From Acidobacteriota bacterium (lineage in GTDB: Bacteria > Acidobacteriota > Terriglobia > Terriglobales > SCQP01): a stretch of DNA of 64,000 bases. Position numbers and translations under genes: made by a program. Below the pieces are notes generated by a model that did no database searches, was not told where the DNA came from, and saw only the letters and a program-made list of their open reading frames with translations. The stretch lies in the NCBI GenBank assembly GCA_027314025.1, contig DAHVCP010000026.1:1-64000 (forward strand), in the 5' to 3' direction. How positions within the stretch are numbered: the stretch's first letter is position 1; every line of letters begins with the position of its first letter. Below, piece after piece: positions 33,765 to 41,885 of the stretch.

Positions 33765-35088
33765 GATGGAGGCGGGAGTGAACGGGCGGGGTGGCGGACG
33801 GCGCGTGGTGATCACCGGAGTGGGGCTGGTGTCGCCGCTGGGCAACGATGCCGAAACGTTGTGGCGCGAGCTGGCGGCGGGGCGGTCGGGGCTGGAGCGG
33901 GCGGAGGAGTTCGCCACCGGAGGGTTCCGCACGCAGGCCTGCGGCCGGGTCCGGGAGTTCAACCCGCGGAAACTGATCGCCGACGCCAAAACGCTGAAAC
34001 TGATGACCCGGCCGGTGCGGCTGGGGGTGGCGGCCTTGGAGCTGGCGGTGGCGGACGCGCGGCTGGATTTGAGCCACGTGGATCCGTTTCGCGTCGCCTC
34101 CTACGTGGGTTCGCCGGGGCACGCGGGCGACCGCGACGAGCTGCTGCCGGCGCTGGAGCGGGCCAGCCGCGGCGGGGACGACGGGTTGGACTTGCAGGCG
34201 TTTGGCGCCGAAGGCATCGCCACCATCAATCCCTTGTGGCTGCTGAAGAGCCTGGCCAACATCGTGCTGTATTTCGTCAGCATGAAGGTGGGGGCGCAGG
34301 GACCGAACGGCAACATCTGCATGAGCGGCGCCGGCGGCGTGATGGCCATCGGCGAGGCGTTCCGCTGCTTGCGGCGGGGGGCGGCGGACATCGCGGTGGC
34401 GGGGGGATACGAATCGCTGCTGGAGGAGGAGCGGCTGGAGAGCTTCGAGCCGTCCGGGCTGCTATACCTGGGCAATGGGGTGGCGGCGCAGGCCAGCCGG
34501 CCGTTTGATCGCGACCGCGCGGGGTTCGTGCCGGCGGAGGGCGCGGCGTTCGTGGTGCTGGAGGAACGCGAGGCGGCGCTACGGCGCGGAGCGCGAATCT
34601 ACGGCGAAGTCACCGGCTACGGGCTGGGCAGCCCCGGCTGCGTGGGACGGCCGAGCGAAACCGCGGAGGCCTTCCTCGGCGCGATGCAGGCGGCGGTGGC
34701 GGACGCGCGCCGCGATCCGTGGGAACTGGACGCGATTTCGGCCTACGGGCTGGGGACGGTGCAGAGCGATCGGGCGGAGGCCGAGGCGCTGAAGGCGTTG
34801 CTGACGGCGCGGGCGGCGTATGTGCCGGTGACGGCGGTGAAATCCGCGACGGGCAATTTTTCCGCGGGCTCCGGGCCGCTGGAAGTGATCGCCGGCTGCG
34901 GCGTGTTGCAGGGGGCGATGCCGGGATTACCGGCGATCTTGAACTGCGAGCATCCCGATCCGGATCTGGGGCTGGATTACGTGCGCGGCCGGCCGCGGGC
35001 GGGCAGCTATCGCCGCCTGTTGGTCAATTCCGCCAGCCTGTCCGGGGCCGCCGCCAGCGTGGTGCTGGAAAGCGGCGATCCGGCCTAG
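33754..35088 (+). CDS. Ketosynthase-like protein lacking the catalytic triad (chain-length-factor-like)
   Basis: This 444-residue protein has the whole ketosynthase fold (Val-Val-Ile-Thr-Gly-Val-Gly-Leu-Val-Ser-Pro-Leu-Gly at the start). The active-site Cys position is Gly192, the first His is Tyr331 (Ser-Ala-Tyr-Gly-Leu-Gly-Thr) and the second His is Asn368 (Ala-Thr-Gly-Asn). A Cys189 three residues upstream is out of register. It overlaps the catalytic KS by 11 bases, as KS-alpha/KS-beta pairs do. In known systems the beta partner sets chain length and decarboxylates malonyl-ACP. The heterodimer is inferred from pairing and residue loss. ATG 33766 is an alternative start. Confidence 0.85.
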   Translation: MSLEMEAGVNGRGGGRRVVITGVGLVSPLGNDAETLWRELAAGRSGLERAEEFATGGFRTQACGRVREFNPRKLIADAKTLKLMTRPVRLGVAALELAVADARLDLSHVDPFRVASYVGSPGHAGDRDELLPALERASRGGDDGLDLQAFGAEGIATINPLWLLKSLANIVLYFVSMKVGAQGPNGNICMSGAGGVMAIGEAFRCLRRGAADIAVAGGYESLLEEERLESFEPSGLLYLGNGVAAQASRPFDRDRAGFVPAEGAAFVVLEEREAALRRGARIYGEVTGYGLGSPGCVGRPSETAEAFLGAMQAAVADARRDPWELDAISAYGLGTVQSDRAEAEALKALLTARAAYVPVTAVKSATGNFSAGSGPLEVIAGCGVLQGAMPGLPAILNCEHPDPDLGLDYVRGRPRAGSYRRLLVNSASLSGAAASVVLESGDPA

Positions 35089-35151
35089 CGCCGCCGCGGG
35101 CGGCGCCGCGGGGGCGGGAGCCAATTGGGAATGGGAGCAGATGGGCAAGGC

Positions 35152-35898
35152 ATGAACCGCTTACAAGGCAAATTCGCATTGGTCACCGGGGGCAGCCGGG
35201 GCATCGGGCGGGCCGTCGCCTTGCGCTTGGCGCAGGAAGGCGCGCGGGTGGCGGTGAACTATCGGGCCAACGCCGGGGCCGCGGAGGAGGTCGTAGCCGC
35301 CATCACCGCCGGCGGTGGCCAGGGACAAGCCTTTGCCGGCGACGTCAGCCAGCCGGAGGCGGCGAAAGCCCTGGTGGAAGGGGTGGCGCAGGAGTTCGGG
35401 CGGTTGGACATTCTAGTGAACAATGCCGGCATGGTGCGCGACGGCCTGCTGCTGACGATGGATGACGCGCAGTGGCGGCAGGTGCTGGCGACCAATTTGG
35501 ACGGGGTGTTCTATTGCTGCCGGACGGCGGCGCGGATCATGTTGCGGCAGCGCTATGGGCGCATCGTCAACATGTCGTCGGTCGCGGGGGATACGCCCAA
35601 CCGCGGGCAGGTGAATTATGCCGCCTCCAAGGGTGGCATCAACGCGCTGACGAAGGCCTTGGCGCAGGAGCTGGCCAGCAAGAACATCACGGTGAACGCG
35701 GTGGCGCCCGGCATGATCGAGACCGAAATGAGCCAGGAGGTGCGGGAACTGGCGGGGCCGGAAATTCTGAAGCATATCGCCCTGAAGCGCTACGGGAAAC
35801 CGGAGGACATCGCCGCGGCGGTGGCGTTTTTGGCTTCGCCGGACGCGGACTACATTACCGGCCAAGTGTTGCGCGTGGACGGGGGCCTAGCCGGGTGA
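35152..35898 (+). CDS. fabG: 3-oxoacyl-ACP reductase FabG
   Basis: This 248-residue SDR has Gly-Gly-Ser-Arg-Gly-Ile-Gly near residue 14, Asn-Asn-Ala-Gly, catalytic Ser-Ser and Tyr-Ala-Ala-Ser-Lys (Tyr-x3-Lys), and the FabG C-terminal block Asn-Ala-Val-Ala-Pro-Gly-Met-Ile-Glu-Thr-Glu-Met. It reduces 3-oxoacyl-ACP with NADPH. Together with the KS, dehydratase and FabL it completes an elongation cycle inside the cluster. The ATG at 35152 matches the family start; an upstream ATG at 35131 is less likely. The stop overlaps the next GTG. Confidence 0.9.
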   Translation: MNRLQGKFALVTGGSRGIGRAVALRLAQEGARVAVNYRANAGAAEEVVAAITAGGGQGQAFAGDVSQPEAAKALVEGVAQEFGRLDILVNNAGMVRDGLLLTMDDAQWRQVLATNLDGVFYCCRTAARIMLRQRYGRIVNMSSVAGDTPNRGQVNYAASKGGINALTKALAQELASKNITVNAVAPGMIETEMSQEVRELAGPEILKHIALKRYGKPEDIAAAVAFLASPDADYITGQVLRVDGGLAG

Positions 35899-36686
35899 AG
35901 GCGGCGGCGGAACGGGAACGCGAAGCGGTGGTGACGGGCAGCGGCGTGCTCCTGCCGTGGGGCGTGGGGCCGGCGGCGCTGGCGGCGACGGGCGCGGCGG
36001 GCCGCATCAGCAGCTTCAATCCGCGCGAGTACATTCACAATGCCAAGGCGCTGCGGGCCATGCATCGCGGCTTCCAGTTGACGACGGCGGCGGCGGCGAT
36101 GGCCCTGAGCGCGGCGGGATTGGGCGGCGACGCGGAGGGGCTGGCGGCAGCCGGGCTGGACCCGGAACGCGCCGGGGTGGTGATCGCGGCAGCGGACATC
36201 CAGCCGGTGACGCCGGATTTGCTGGCGGTGCTGGCGGCGCGGGAGGACCGCAGCGAACCGGCGGGATGGGGGGATGCGGCGCTGCACGGGTTGCACCCTT
36301 TTCGCCGGCTGCACCTCCTATCGAACATGGCGGCGGCGCATGTGTCCATTTTGTTCAATTTCCAAGGCCCGAGCTTGACGCTGACCAGCGGGGCGGAGGC
36401 CGGGGCGCAGGCGCTGGAGGAAGCGGCAGGGCTGCTGGCCGAGGGGCGCGCGGACGTGGTGCTCTGCGCGGCCAGCGACTGCCCGGAACAAACCCTGACG
36501 CCGGGGGAGGGGGAAGCGGCGGTGGCGCTGGTGCTGGAGGCGCGCGGCGTGGCGCAGCGGCGCGGCGTGCGCGGCGCGCAAGACTGGCGGGGCGGAGACC
36601 CGGGCGCGCCGTGGGCGCAAGGGTGGCCGCAGTGCGCCGCGTTATTGGCGGCGTCGCGCGCCGCCGCACGGGTGGAGGCGGGGTAA
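35895..36686 (+). CDS. Short ketosynthase-like protein without active-site Cys
   Basis: This 263-residue protein matches only the N-terminal half of the ketosynthase fold (Val-Val-Thr-Gly-Ser-Gly-Val-Leu-Leu-Pro-Trp-Gly; later Gln-Gly-Pro-Ser-Leu-Thr-Leu-Thr-Ser-Gly-Ala-Glu-Ala-Gly). At the nucleophile position there is Ala, and the His motifs are missing because the C-terminal half is absent. Short ketoacyl-synthase-N-like proteins occur in aryl-polyene and flexirubin clusters, so this may be a real accessory subunit and not a broken gene. It starts at a GTG overlapping fabG and ends two bases before the next KS. Confidence 0.72.
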   Translation: MKAAAEREREAVVTGSGVLLPWGVGPAALAATGAAGRISSFNPREYIHNAKALRAMHRGFQLTTAAAAMALSAAGLGGDAEGLAAAGLDPERAGVVIAAADIQPVTPDLLAVLAAREDRSEPAGWGDAALHGLHPFRRLHLLSNMAAAHVSILFNFQGPSLTLTSGAEAGAQALEEAAGLLAEGRADVVLCAASDCPEQTLTPGEGEAAVALVLEARGVAQRRGVRGAQDWRGGDPGAPWAQGWPQCAALLAASRAAARVEAG

Positions 36687-36688
36687 GG

Positions 36689-37936
36689 ATGGCGCGGCGG
36701 CGGGAGGTCTGGATCAGCGGCGTGGGGGTGGTGAGCGCGCTGGGCGTGGGCGTGGCGGCGCACCGCGCGGCGCTGGCGGCGGGCCGGGGAGGAATCAACT
36801 GGATCCGGCATTTTCCCAGCACCGGTTTTCCGGTGCGCATCGCCGGCGAAGCGCCGGCCGCGGGGCTGCCACCGGGTCCGGGGCGGCTGCACTATTTCGC
36901 CGCGGTGGCGCTGGCGGAGGCGCTGGACCAGGCGGCGCTGCCGCGGCCCGAAGGGGGCGACGACGCGGCGCGAGCGGTGGTCTGGGCGGTGGGCAAGCCG
37001 GCGCTGCCGGTGGACGCATTGGCGGGCTGGGCGGCGACGGGGAAGGGGTGGGACTGGAGCGAACTGCGGCGGCGTTATATCCGGAGCTTGCAGGAAAAGC
37101 AGCTGACCCCCGCGGATCTGCTCCAGCGCTTGGCGCGCGCCGGCGGGGCCGGGGGGCGGCGGGTGGCGTGCTACACCGCCTGCGCGTCGGGCAACGACGC
37201 GCTGGGCATGGGCAAGCGGATGATTGAGCGCGGCGAGGCCGAGGTGGTGCTGGCCGGCGGAGCGGACTCCCAGGTGGACCCATTGAGTTTGCTGGAATTT
37301 GAACTATTGGCGGCGCTGGCCCATCCCGCGCCGGGCGAGGATCCGGCGACGGTGTGCCGGCCGTTCGACCAGCGGCGCAGCGGTTTCGTGGTGGGCGAGG
37401 GCGCCGGAGCGCTGGTGTTGGAATCGGAGGATCACTTGCGCCGCCGCGGTGGGGAGCCGCTGGCGCGGCTGGCGGGGTATGGCAGTTCGCTGGACGCCTT
37501 TGGCCTCACCAAATGCCATCCGGAGGGCCGGGGCGCGGCGGCGGCGATGCGCGCGGCGCTGGCCGACGCGGGCGAACCACCCGCGGCGGTGGATTACATC
37601 AACGCGCACGGCACGGGAACGGTGCTGAACGACCGCGCCGAGGCGGCGGCGATCCATCGGGTGTTTGGCGCCGCGGCGCGGGAGGTGGCGATCAGCAGCA
37701 CCAAGGCGATGACCGGGCATTTGATCGCCGCGGCTTCGGCGGTGGAGGCGGTGTTGTCGGTGCTGGGGTTGGAGGACGGCTTCATTCCGCCCTCGCTCAA
37801 CTATCGCGACCCGGATCCGGAATGCGACCTGAACGTGGTCACCGGCGCCGGGCGGCGGGGGGCGGTGCGGATGGTGCTATCGAATGGGTTTGGATTTGGC
37901 GGACAGAACGCCTGCGTGGTGCTGGCCAGGGCATGA
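36689..37936 (+). CDS. Second catalytic beta-ketoacyl-ACP synthase
   Basis: This 415-residue ketosynthase has an intact triad: Cys165 in Thr-Ala-Cys-Ala-Ser-Gly, His307 in Asn-Ala-His-Gly-Thr-Gly-Thr and His344 in Met-Thr-Gly-His. The C-terminal Asn-Gly-Phe-Gly-Phe-Gly-Gly-Gln-Asn is complete. It is clearly distinct from the KS at 32424 (a different N-terminal half), so the cluster has two elongating or priming activities. A GGTAAGG stretch lies directly at the start. It follows the short Cys-less KS-like gene immediately, so that pair may form a second catalytic/non-catalytic heterodimer. Confidence 0.88.
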   Translation: MARRREVWISGVGVVSALGVGVAAHRAALAAGRGGINWIRHFPSTGFPVRIAGEAPAAGLPPGPGRLHYFAAVALAEALDQAALPRPEGGDDAARAVVWAVGKPALPVDALAGWAATGKGWDWSELRRRYIRSLQEKQLTPADLLQRLARAGGAGGRRVACYTACASGNDALGMGKRMIERGEAEVVLAGGADSQVDPLSLLEFELLAALAHPAPGEDPATVCRPFDQRRSGFVVGEGAGALVLESEDHLRRRGGEPLARLAGYGSSLDAFGLTKCHPEGRGAAAAMRAALADAGEPPAAVDYINAHGTGTVLNDRAEAAAIHRVFGAAAREVAISSTKAMTGHLIAAASAVEAVLSVLGLEDGFIPPSLNYRDPDPECDLNVVTGAGRRGAVRMVLSNGFGFGGQNACVVLARA

Positions 37937-38024
37937 ACGCGAGAAACCATGGGACAGCGGGCCGGACGCGCGGCGCGGGCGGGAGCGCGGCCGGGGCGAG
38001 GTATGCCATTGTGGAGGAAGGGCC

Positions 38025-39362
38025 ATGCTAGAGGGCATTTTCGATTTTCTCGACCGCCGCTTCCTGCGCACGCCGGAAAACCGGCTGTGGATGGCGCAGC
38101 GGCTGCCGCCGGGGTTGATTACGCGCTTGCAGGCGGGCAAGTTCGCCGCTACGGTGCGCTATGCGGCGCAGCATTCGCGGTTTTACCGGGAAAAGTTCCG
38201 CGAGCACGGCATTGACCCGGCCCAGGTGCGCACCCATGCGGATCTGGGCGACTTCTTCACGACGCCGGAGGACCTGCGGGAACGGCCGGTGGAGGATTTT
38301 CTCTGCGCCAAGCCGGAGTTCGGGTTCGAAACTACCGGGACCTCGATGGGGATCAACAAGCGCGTGTATTTCTCCTACCAGGAGATGTTCGATTATGGGC
38401 GCGACGGAGCGGTGGGGTTGTACAACCTGGGGCTGCGCCCGGAGGACGTGGTGGCGGACGGGTTTGACTACTCGTTTTGGAACGCGCCGTTCACCGCCTA
38501 TTACTCGATCATGGCCATCGGCGCGTTTCACGTCATCGGCGCCTTCGTCGAACCGCAGGAGTTTTACGACCGCATCAAGGTGTACAAGCCGAACGTGATC
38601 ATGGGCGTGCCGACGCACCTGGTGCGCGTGACCGAGGTGGCGGAACGCTGCGGCACCTGGCCGGTGAAGCTGGTGTTCCTGGGCGGCGAGAACCTGAGCG
38701 AGCGCACGCGACAGTACATGGAGGGTGTCTGGCGCGGGGCGAAAGTGCATCTGAGCTACGGCCAGACCGAAGCCTTCGGCATGAACGGGGTGGAATGCCC
38801 GGAAAAGGGCGGCTATCACCTCGGCGCCTTGGCGCTGACCAGCGAGATCTTGCACCCGGATGAGGAAGGCTATGGAGAACTGGCGTACACGACGCTGAAC
38901 CGCACGGTCATGCCGCTGATTCGCTACCGGTCGGCGGACATCACGCGCTGGGCCAGTGACGGGGAATGCCACTGCGGGCTGCGGATCATGCCGCGGATCG
39001 GCAAGATCATCGGCCGCAGCGACGAGCTGATCAACTGCTCGATGGGCAACATCAGCCCGTACTGGTTCGAGGAGATGCTGCGCGGAGTTCCGGAGGTGAC
39101 CGATGACTGGCAGGTATTCGTGCGGCGGGGCGACCGCGACGACCGCATCGAGTTCCATTTGGAACTGGTCAACGGTGCGTCTCCGGAGGAAGTGAAAAAT
39201 CTCATTTTCCGCAATATCGAAAGCCGGTTTCCGGATTGCTGGCGGTATTATCAGAAGCGGTTTTTCGAATTCGATTTCCAGTTTCACGCGCCGCGGACGA
39301 TTAGCGAAGGCCGCAAACTGAAGCGGCTGATTGACGCGCGGCGGGACGCGTGGAATCAATAA
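38025..39362 (+). CDS. PaaK-like adenylate-forming enzyme (ligase 2)
   Basis: This 445-residue paralogue of the protein at 27296 shares its architecture and many blocks: Phe-Glu-Thr-Thr-Gly-Thr-Ser, Asn-Lys-Arg-Val-Tyr-Phe-Ser, Asn-Leu-Gly-Leu-Arg-Pro-Glu-Asp, Tyr-Gly-Gln-Thr-Glu-Ala, Met-Pro-Leu-Ile-Arg-Tyr-Arg-Ser, and Cys-His-Cys-Gly before Arg-Ile-Gly-Lys-Ile-Ile-Gly-Arg. It should form an acyl-adenylate and pass it to CoA, an ACP or an amine. The ATG at 38025 has GGAGGAAG eight bases upstream. It lies between the second KS and the aminotransferase, so it may activate the finished chain or a different starter. Confidence 0.8.
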   Translation: MLEGIFDFLDRRFLRTPENRLWMAQRLPPGLITRLQAGKFAATVRYAAQHSRFYREKFREHGIDPAQVRTHADLGDFFTTPEDLRERPVEDFLCAKPEFGFETTGTSMGINKRVYFSYQEMFDYGRDGAVGLYNLGLRPEDVVADGFDYSFWNAPFTAYYSIMAIGAFHVIGAFVEPQEFYDRIKVYKPNVIMGVPTHLVRVTEVAERCGTWPVKLVFLGGENLSERTRQYMEGVWRGAKVHLSYGQTEAFGMNGVECPEKGGYHLGALALTSEILHPDEEGYGELAYTTLNRTVMPLIRYRSADITRWASDGECHCGLRIMPRIGKIIGRSDELINCSMGNISPYWFEEMLRGVPEVTDDWQVFVRRGDRDDRIEFHLELVNGASPEEVKNLIFRNIESRFPDCWRYYQKRFFEFDFQFHAPRTISEGRKLKRLIDARRDAWNQ

Positions 39363-39415
39363 GCGGAGCCGCCGTCGGCCGGGGCTCACCAATTGCCAGG
39401 AAAGGCGGAGAGATC

Positions 39416-40732
39416 ATGCCCACACTAGCCCAGAATGGCGGCGCCCGCGCCGTGCCCGCGAATGCGGCCAAGACCTATTGGCCGGTGGTCACGCCGGAGG
39501 ACAAGCGCGCCGTGGCCGCGGTGCTGGACCGCAACGTACTGTGGGCGATGACGACGCTGGAAGGGCTGAACTGCCCGGAGCAGGATGCGCTGGAGCGCGA
39601 GTTCGCGGCCTTCCTGGGAGCGCGGCACGCGATCGCGGTGAACGGTGGCACGGCCGGCCTGCACATGGCATTGGTGGCCAGCGGTGTGCAGGCGGGCGAC
39701 GAGGTGATCACCAGCGCGTATTCCTTCCTGGCGACGCCGGCGGCGATCTTGCACGCGGGCGCGATTCCGGTCTTCGTGGATATTGACCCGCGGACCTTCA
39801 ATTTGGATCCGGGCAAGATCGAGGCCAAGATCACGCCCCGCACGCGGGCCATCCTGCCGGTGGACATTCACGGGCTGTGCGCGGATTACGACGCCATCGA
39901 GGCCATCGCCAAACGGCATGGCCTGCTGGTGGTGGAGGACGCCTGCCAGGCGCCAGGAGCGACGTATCACGGCCGCGGAGCGGGGCGGCTGGGCCGGGCG
40001 GCCGGCTTCAGCGTCAACGGGACCAAGAACTTCTCCGTGGGCGAAGGCGGCTTCATGGTCACCGACGACGACGAGGTGTACTACCGGGGCAATTGGCTGA
40101 AGCAGGTAGGCGAAACGTTGCCGGCGGACGATCCCACCATGCGGCAGCAACACCTGCTGGCCTGGAACTACCGGGTGCAGGAGATGCCCTGCGCGCTGGC
40201 GCGGGTGCAACTGCGCCGCCTGGCGGAGGTGAATGAACGGGGACGGCGCAACGCGGCGATTCTGGATGGATATCTCCAAGACATCCCGGGCCTGCGGGCG
40301 CCGTACATTCCCGAGGGTTGCGTTTCCGTGTATCACAAATACCGGGTGACGCTGGAGCCGGAGGCGTTGGACACGCCGCCGCGGGGACAAGCGCTGCGCG
40401 ACGCGTTCATGGCGGCCTTGACCGCGGAAGGCGTGGACGTGGACCTGTGGGGTACGGCGCCGCTGCCGGCGCATCCGATGATCAGCGCCCGCCACGGCTT
40501 TGGCCGGGGCCTGCCCTGGAGCTTGCATCCGGAGGTGGACTATAGCGACAGCGCCGACCGATACCCGATCACGCAGCGCATGTTCGCCGAGTCCTTTTGC
40601 CTCGGCAACGATGAGTATCCGATCTACGCCCAGAGTGAGAGCCTCATGCACGCCTACGGCGAAGCGTTGCGCAAGGTCGCCCGGCATGCGGGCGAGTTGC
40701 ACGCCGCGGCGGCCTGGCAAACCGCGACCTAG
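39416..40732 (+). CDS. DegT/DnrJ/EryC1/StrS-family aminotransferase
   Basis: This is a 438-residue PLP enzyme. The Schiff-base lysine is Lys204 in Asn-Gly-Thr-Lys-Asn-Phe-Ser. Other family features are Asn-Gly-Gly-Thr-Ala-Gly-Leu-His, Gly-Asp-Glu-Val-Ile, Val-Asp-Ile-Asp-Pro, Val-Asp-Ile-His-Gly and Glu-Asp-Ala-Cys-Gln. Members aminate keto-sugars, cyclitols (StsC on scyllo-inosose) or make AHBA. Its length and the co-located inositol-phosphate synthase suggest a keto-cyclitol substrate, but no inositol dehydrogenase is in the window. The start has GGCGGAGAG just upstream. It is the last gene of the cluster. Confidence 0.88.
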   Translation: MPTLAQNGGARAVPANAAKTYWPVVTPEDKRAVAAVLDRNVLWAMTTLEGLNCPEQDALEREFAAFLGARHAIAVNGGTAGLHMALVASGVQAGDEVITSAYSFLATPAAILHAGAIPVFVDIDPRTFNLDPGKIEAKITPRTRAILPVDIHGLCADYDAIEAIAKRHGLLVVEDACQAPGATYHGRGAGRLGRAAGFSVNGTKNFSVGEGGFMVTDDDEVYYRGNWLKQVGETLPADDPTMRQQHLLAWNYRVQEMPCALARVQLRRLAEVNERGRRNAAILDGYLQDIPGLRAPYIPEGCVSVYHKYRVTLEPEALDTPPRGQALRDAFMAALTAEGVDVDLWGTAPLPAHPMISARHGFGRGLPWSLHPEVDYSDSADRYPITQRMFAESFCLGNDEYPIYAQSESLMHAYGEALRKVARHAGELHAAAAWQTAT

Positions 40733-40829
40733 GCCGGCAGCATACGGTGCGGCCGCGGCGGGACCGGGCCGGCGCCGGGAATTGCAACGCCGCGGGCCAG
40801 GGCTTCATCTCCTTATTAGGAGTATCGCC

Positions 40830-41873
40830 ATGGCCAGTCCTGCCCGCGTGCCCTTGAACCCGCAGCGGCGTGGACCGCAGGCCGAACGGCTATACGCCGC
40901 GCTGCAAAAGCGCATCGTGGGCCAAGACGCCGCCCTGGGTCCGGTGGTGGACGCGGTACAGACGTTTTTGGCGGGAATGCAGGCGCAAACCCGGCCGGTG
41001 GCAAACTTTTTATTTTTGGGGCCAACGGGAACGGGCAAAACGCACGTGGTGGAGTCGCTCGCCGCCGCGCTGTTTCAACACCCACGGGCGGCGATCAAGG
41101 TGGACTGCGGAGAATTCCAGCACGGCCATGAGATCGCCAAGCTGATTGGCTCGCCGCCGGGATACCTGGGACACCGCGAAACGCATCCGGTGTTGACGCA
41201 AGAAGCGCTGAAACAGCACCACACGGCGGAAATGCCGCTTTCGCTGGTGCTGTTCGATGAAATCGAAAAGGCCTCCGATGCGCTTTGGCAGTTGCTGCTG
41301 GGGATTTTGGATAAAGCGACGCTGACGCTGGGCGACAATCGCCGCACCTCGTTCGCCCAAGCCTTGATCTTCATGACCAGCAACCTGGGAGCGGCGGAGA
41401 TGAGCCAATTGCTGACACCCGGATTGGGCTTTGCTCCTCCGGGACGGGGCGACCTGGAACGGCGGCTGGTGACGGTGACAACCGAGGCGGCGCGGCGAAA
41501 ATTTTCTCCGGAGTTCTTCAACCGGCTCGATTCGGTGGTGGTGTTCCATCCCTTGGACGGCGGGCAGCTGGAACGAGTGCTGGATTTGGAACTGGAGTGG
41601 GTACGGGAACGGCTGGGCCACGCGGGCGCGCCGGCGGCGTTCCACTTTCGCTGCACGGCGGCGGCTAGGGAGCTGCTATTGCGCGACGGCGCCGACCGCA
41701 AATACGGGGCGCGGCATTTGAAACGGGCGATCGAGCGGCTGCTGGTGCATCCGCTGGCGAATTTGATCGCCACGCGGCAGGTTTTGCCGCAGGACGTGCT
41801 GGTCGTGGATGTGGATGAGACGCGTACGGCCCTGGCCTTTGCGCGGGAGCAGGCCGCGCGGCATCGCGGGTAA
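40830..41873 (+). CDS. Single-domain ClpB/ClpC-like AAA+ ATPase
   Basis: This 347-residue protein equals the second AAA module of ClpA/ClpB plus the C-terminal small domain. It has Val-Gly-Gln-Asp, Walker A Gly-Pro-Thr-Gly-Thr-Gly-Lys-Thr, the pore-region Gly-Ser-Pro-Pro-Gly-Tyr-Leu-Gly, Walker B Leu-Phe-Asp-Glu-Ile-Glu-Lys, the Arg finger Phe-Phe-Asn-Arg-Leu-Asp, and sensor 2 Tyr-Gly-Ala-Arg-His-Leu-Lys-Arg. The first AAA ring, middle domain and N-domain of ClpB are absent, and no ClpP-binding IGF loop was seen. The start has TTAGGAGT eight bases upstream. It may be a stand-alone unfoldase or remodeler. It is convergent with a lipoprotein gene. Confidence 0.85.
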   Translation: MASPARVPLNPQRRGPQAERLYAALQKRIVGQDAALGPVVDAVQTFLAGMQAQTRPVANFLFLGPTGTGKTHVVESLAAALFQHPRAAIKVDCGEFQHGHEIAKLIGSPPGYLGHRETHPVLTQEALKQHHTAEMPLSLVLFDEIEKASDALWQLLLGILDKATLTLGDNRRTSFAQALIFMTSNLGAAEMSQLLTPGLGFAPPGRGDLERRLVTVTTEAARRKFSPEFFNRLDSVVVFHPLDGGQLERVLDLELEWVRERLGHAGAPAAFHFRCTAAARELLLRDGADRKYGARHLKRAIERLLVHPLANLIATRQVLPQDVLVVDVDETRTALAFAREQAARHRG

Positions 41874-41885
41874 GGGCTCCGCGGC

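Noticed and set aside
33754-35088. Idea that the second ketosynthase is catalytic through Cys189
   Set aside because: The Cys is three residues out of register with the conserved Ile-Gly motif, and both catalytic His are replaced.
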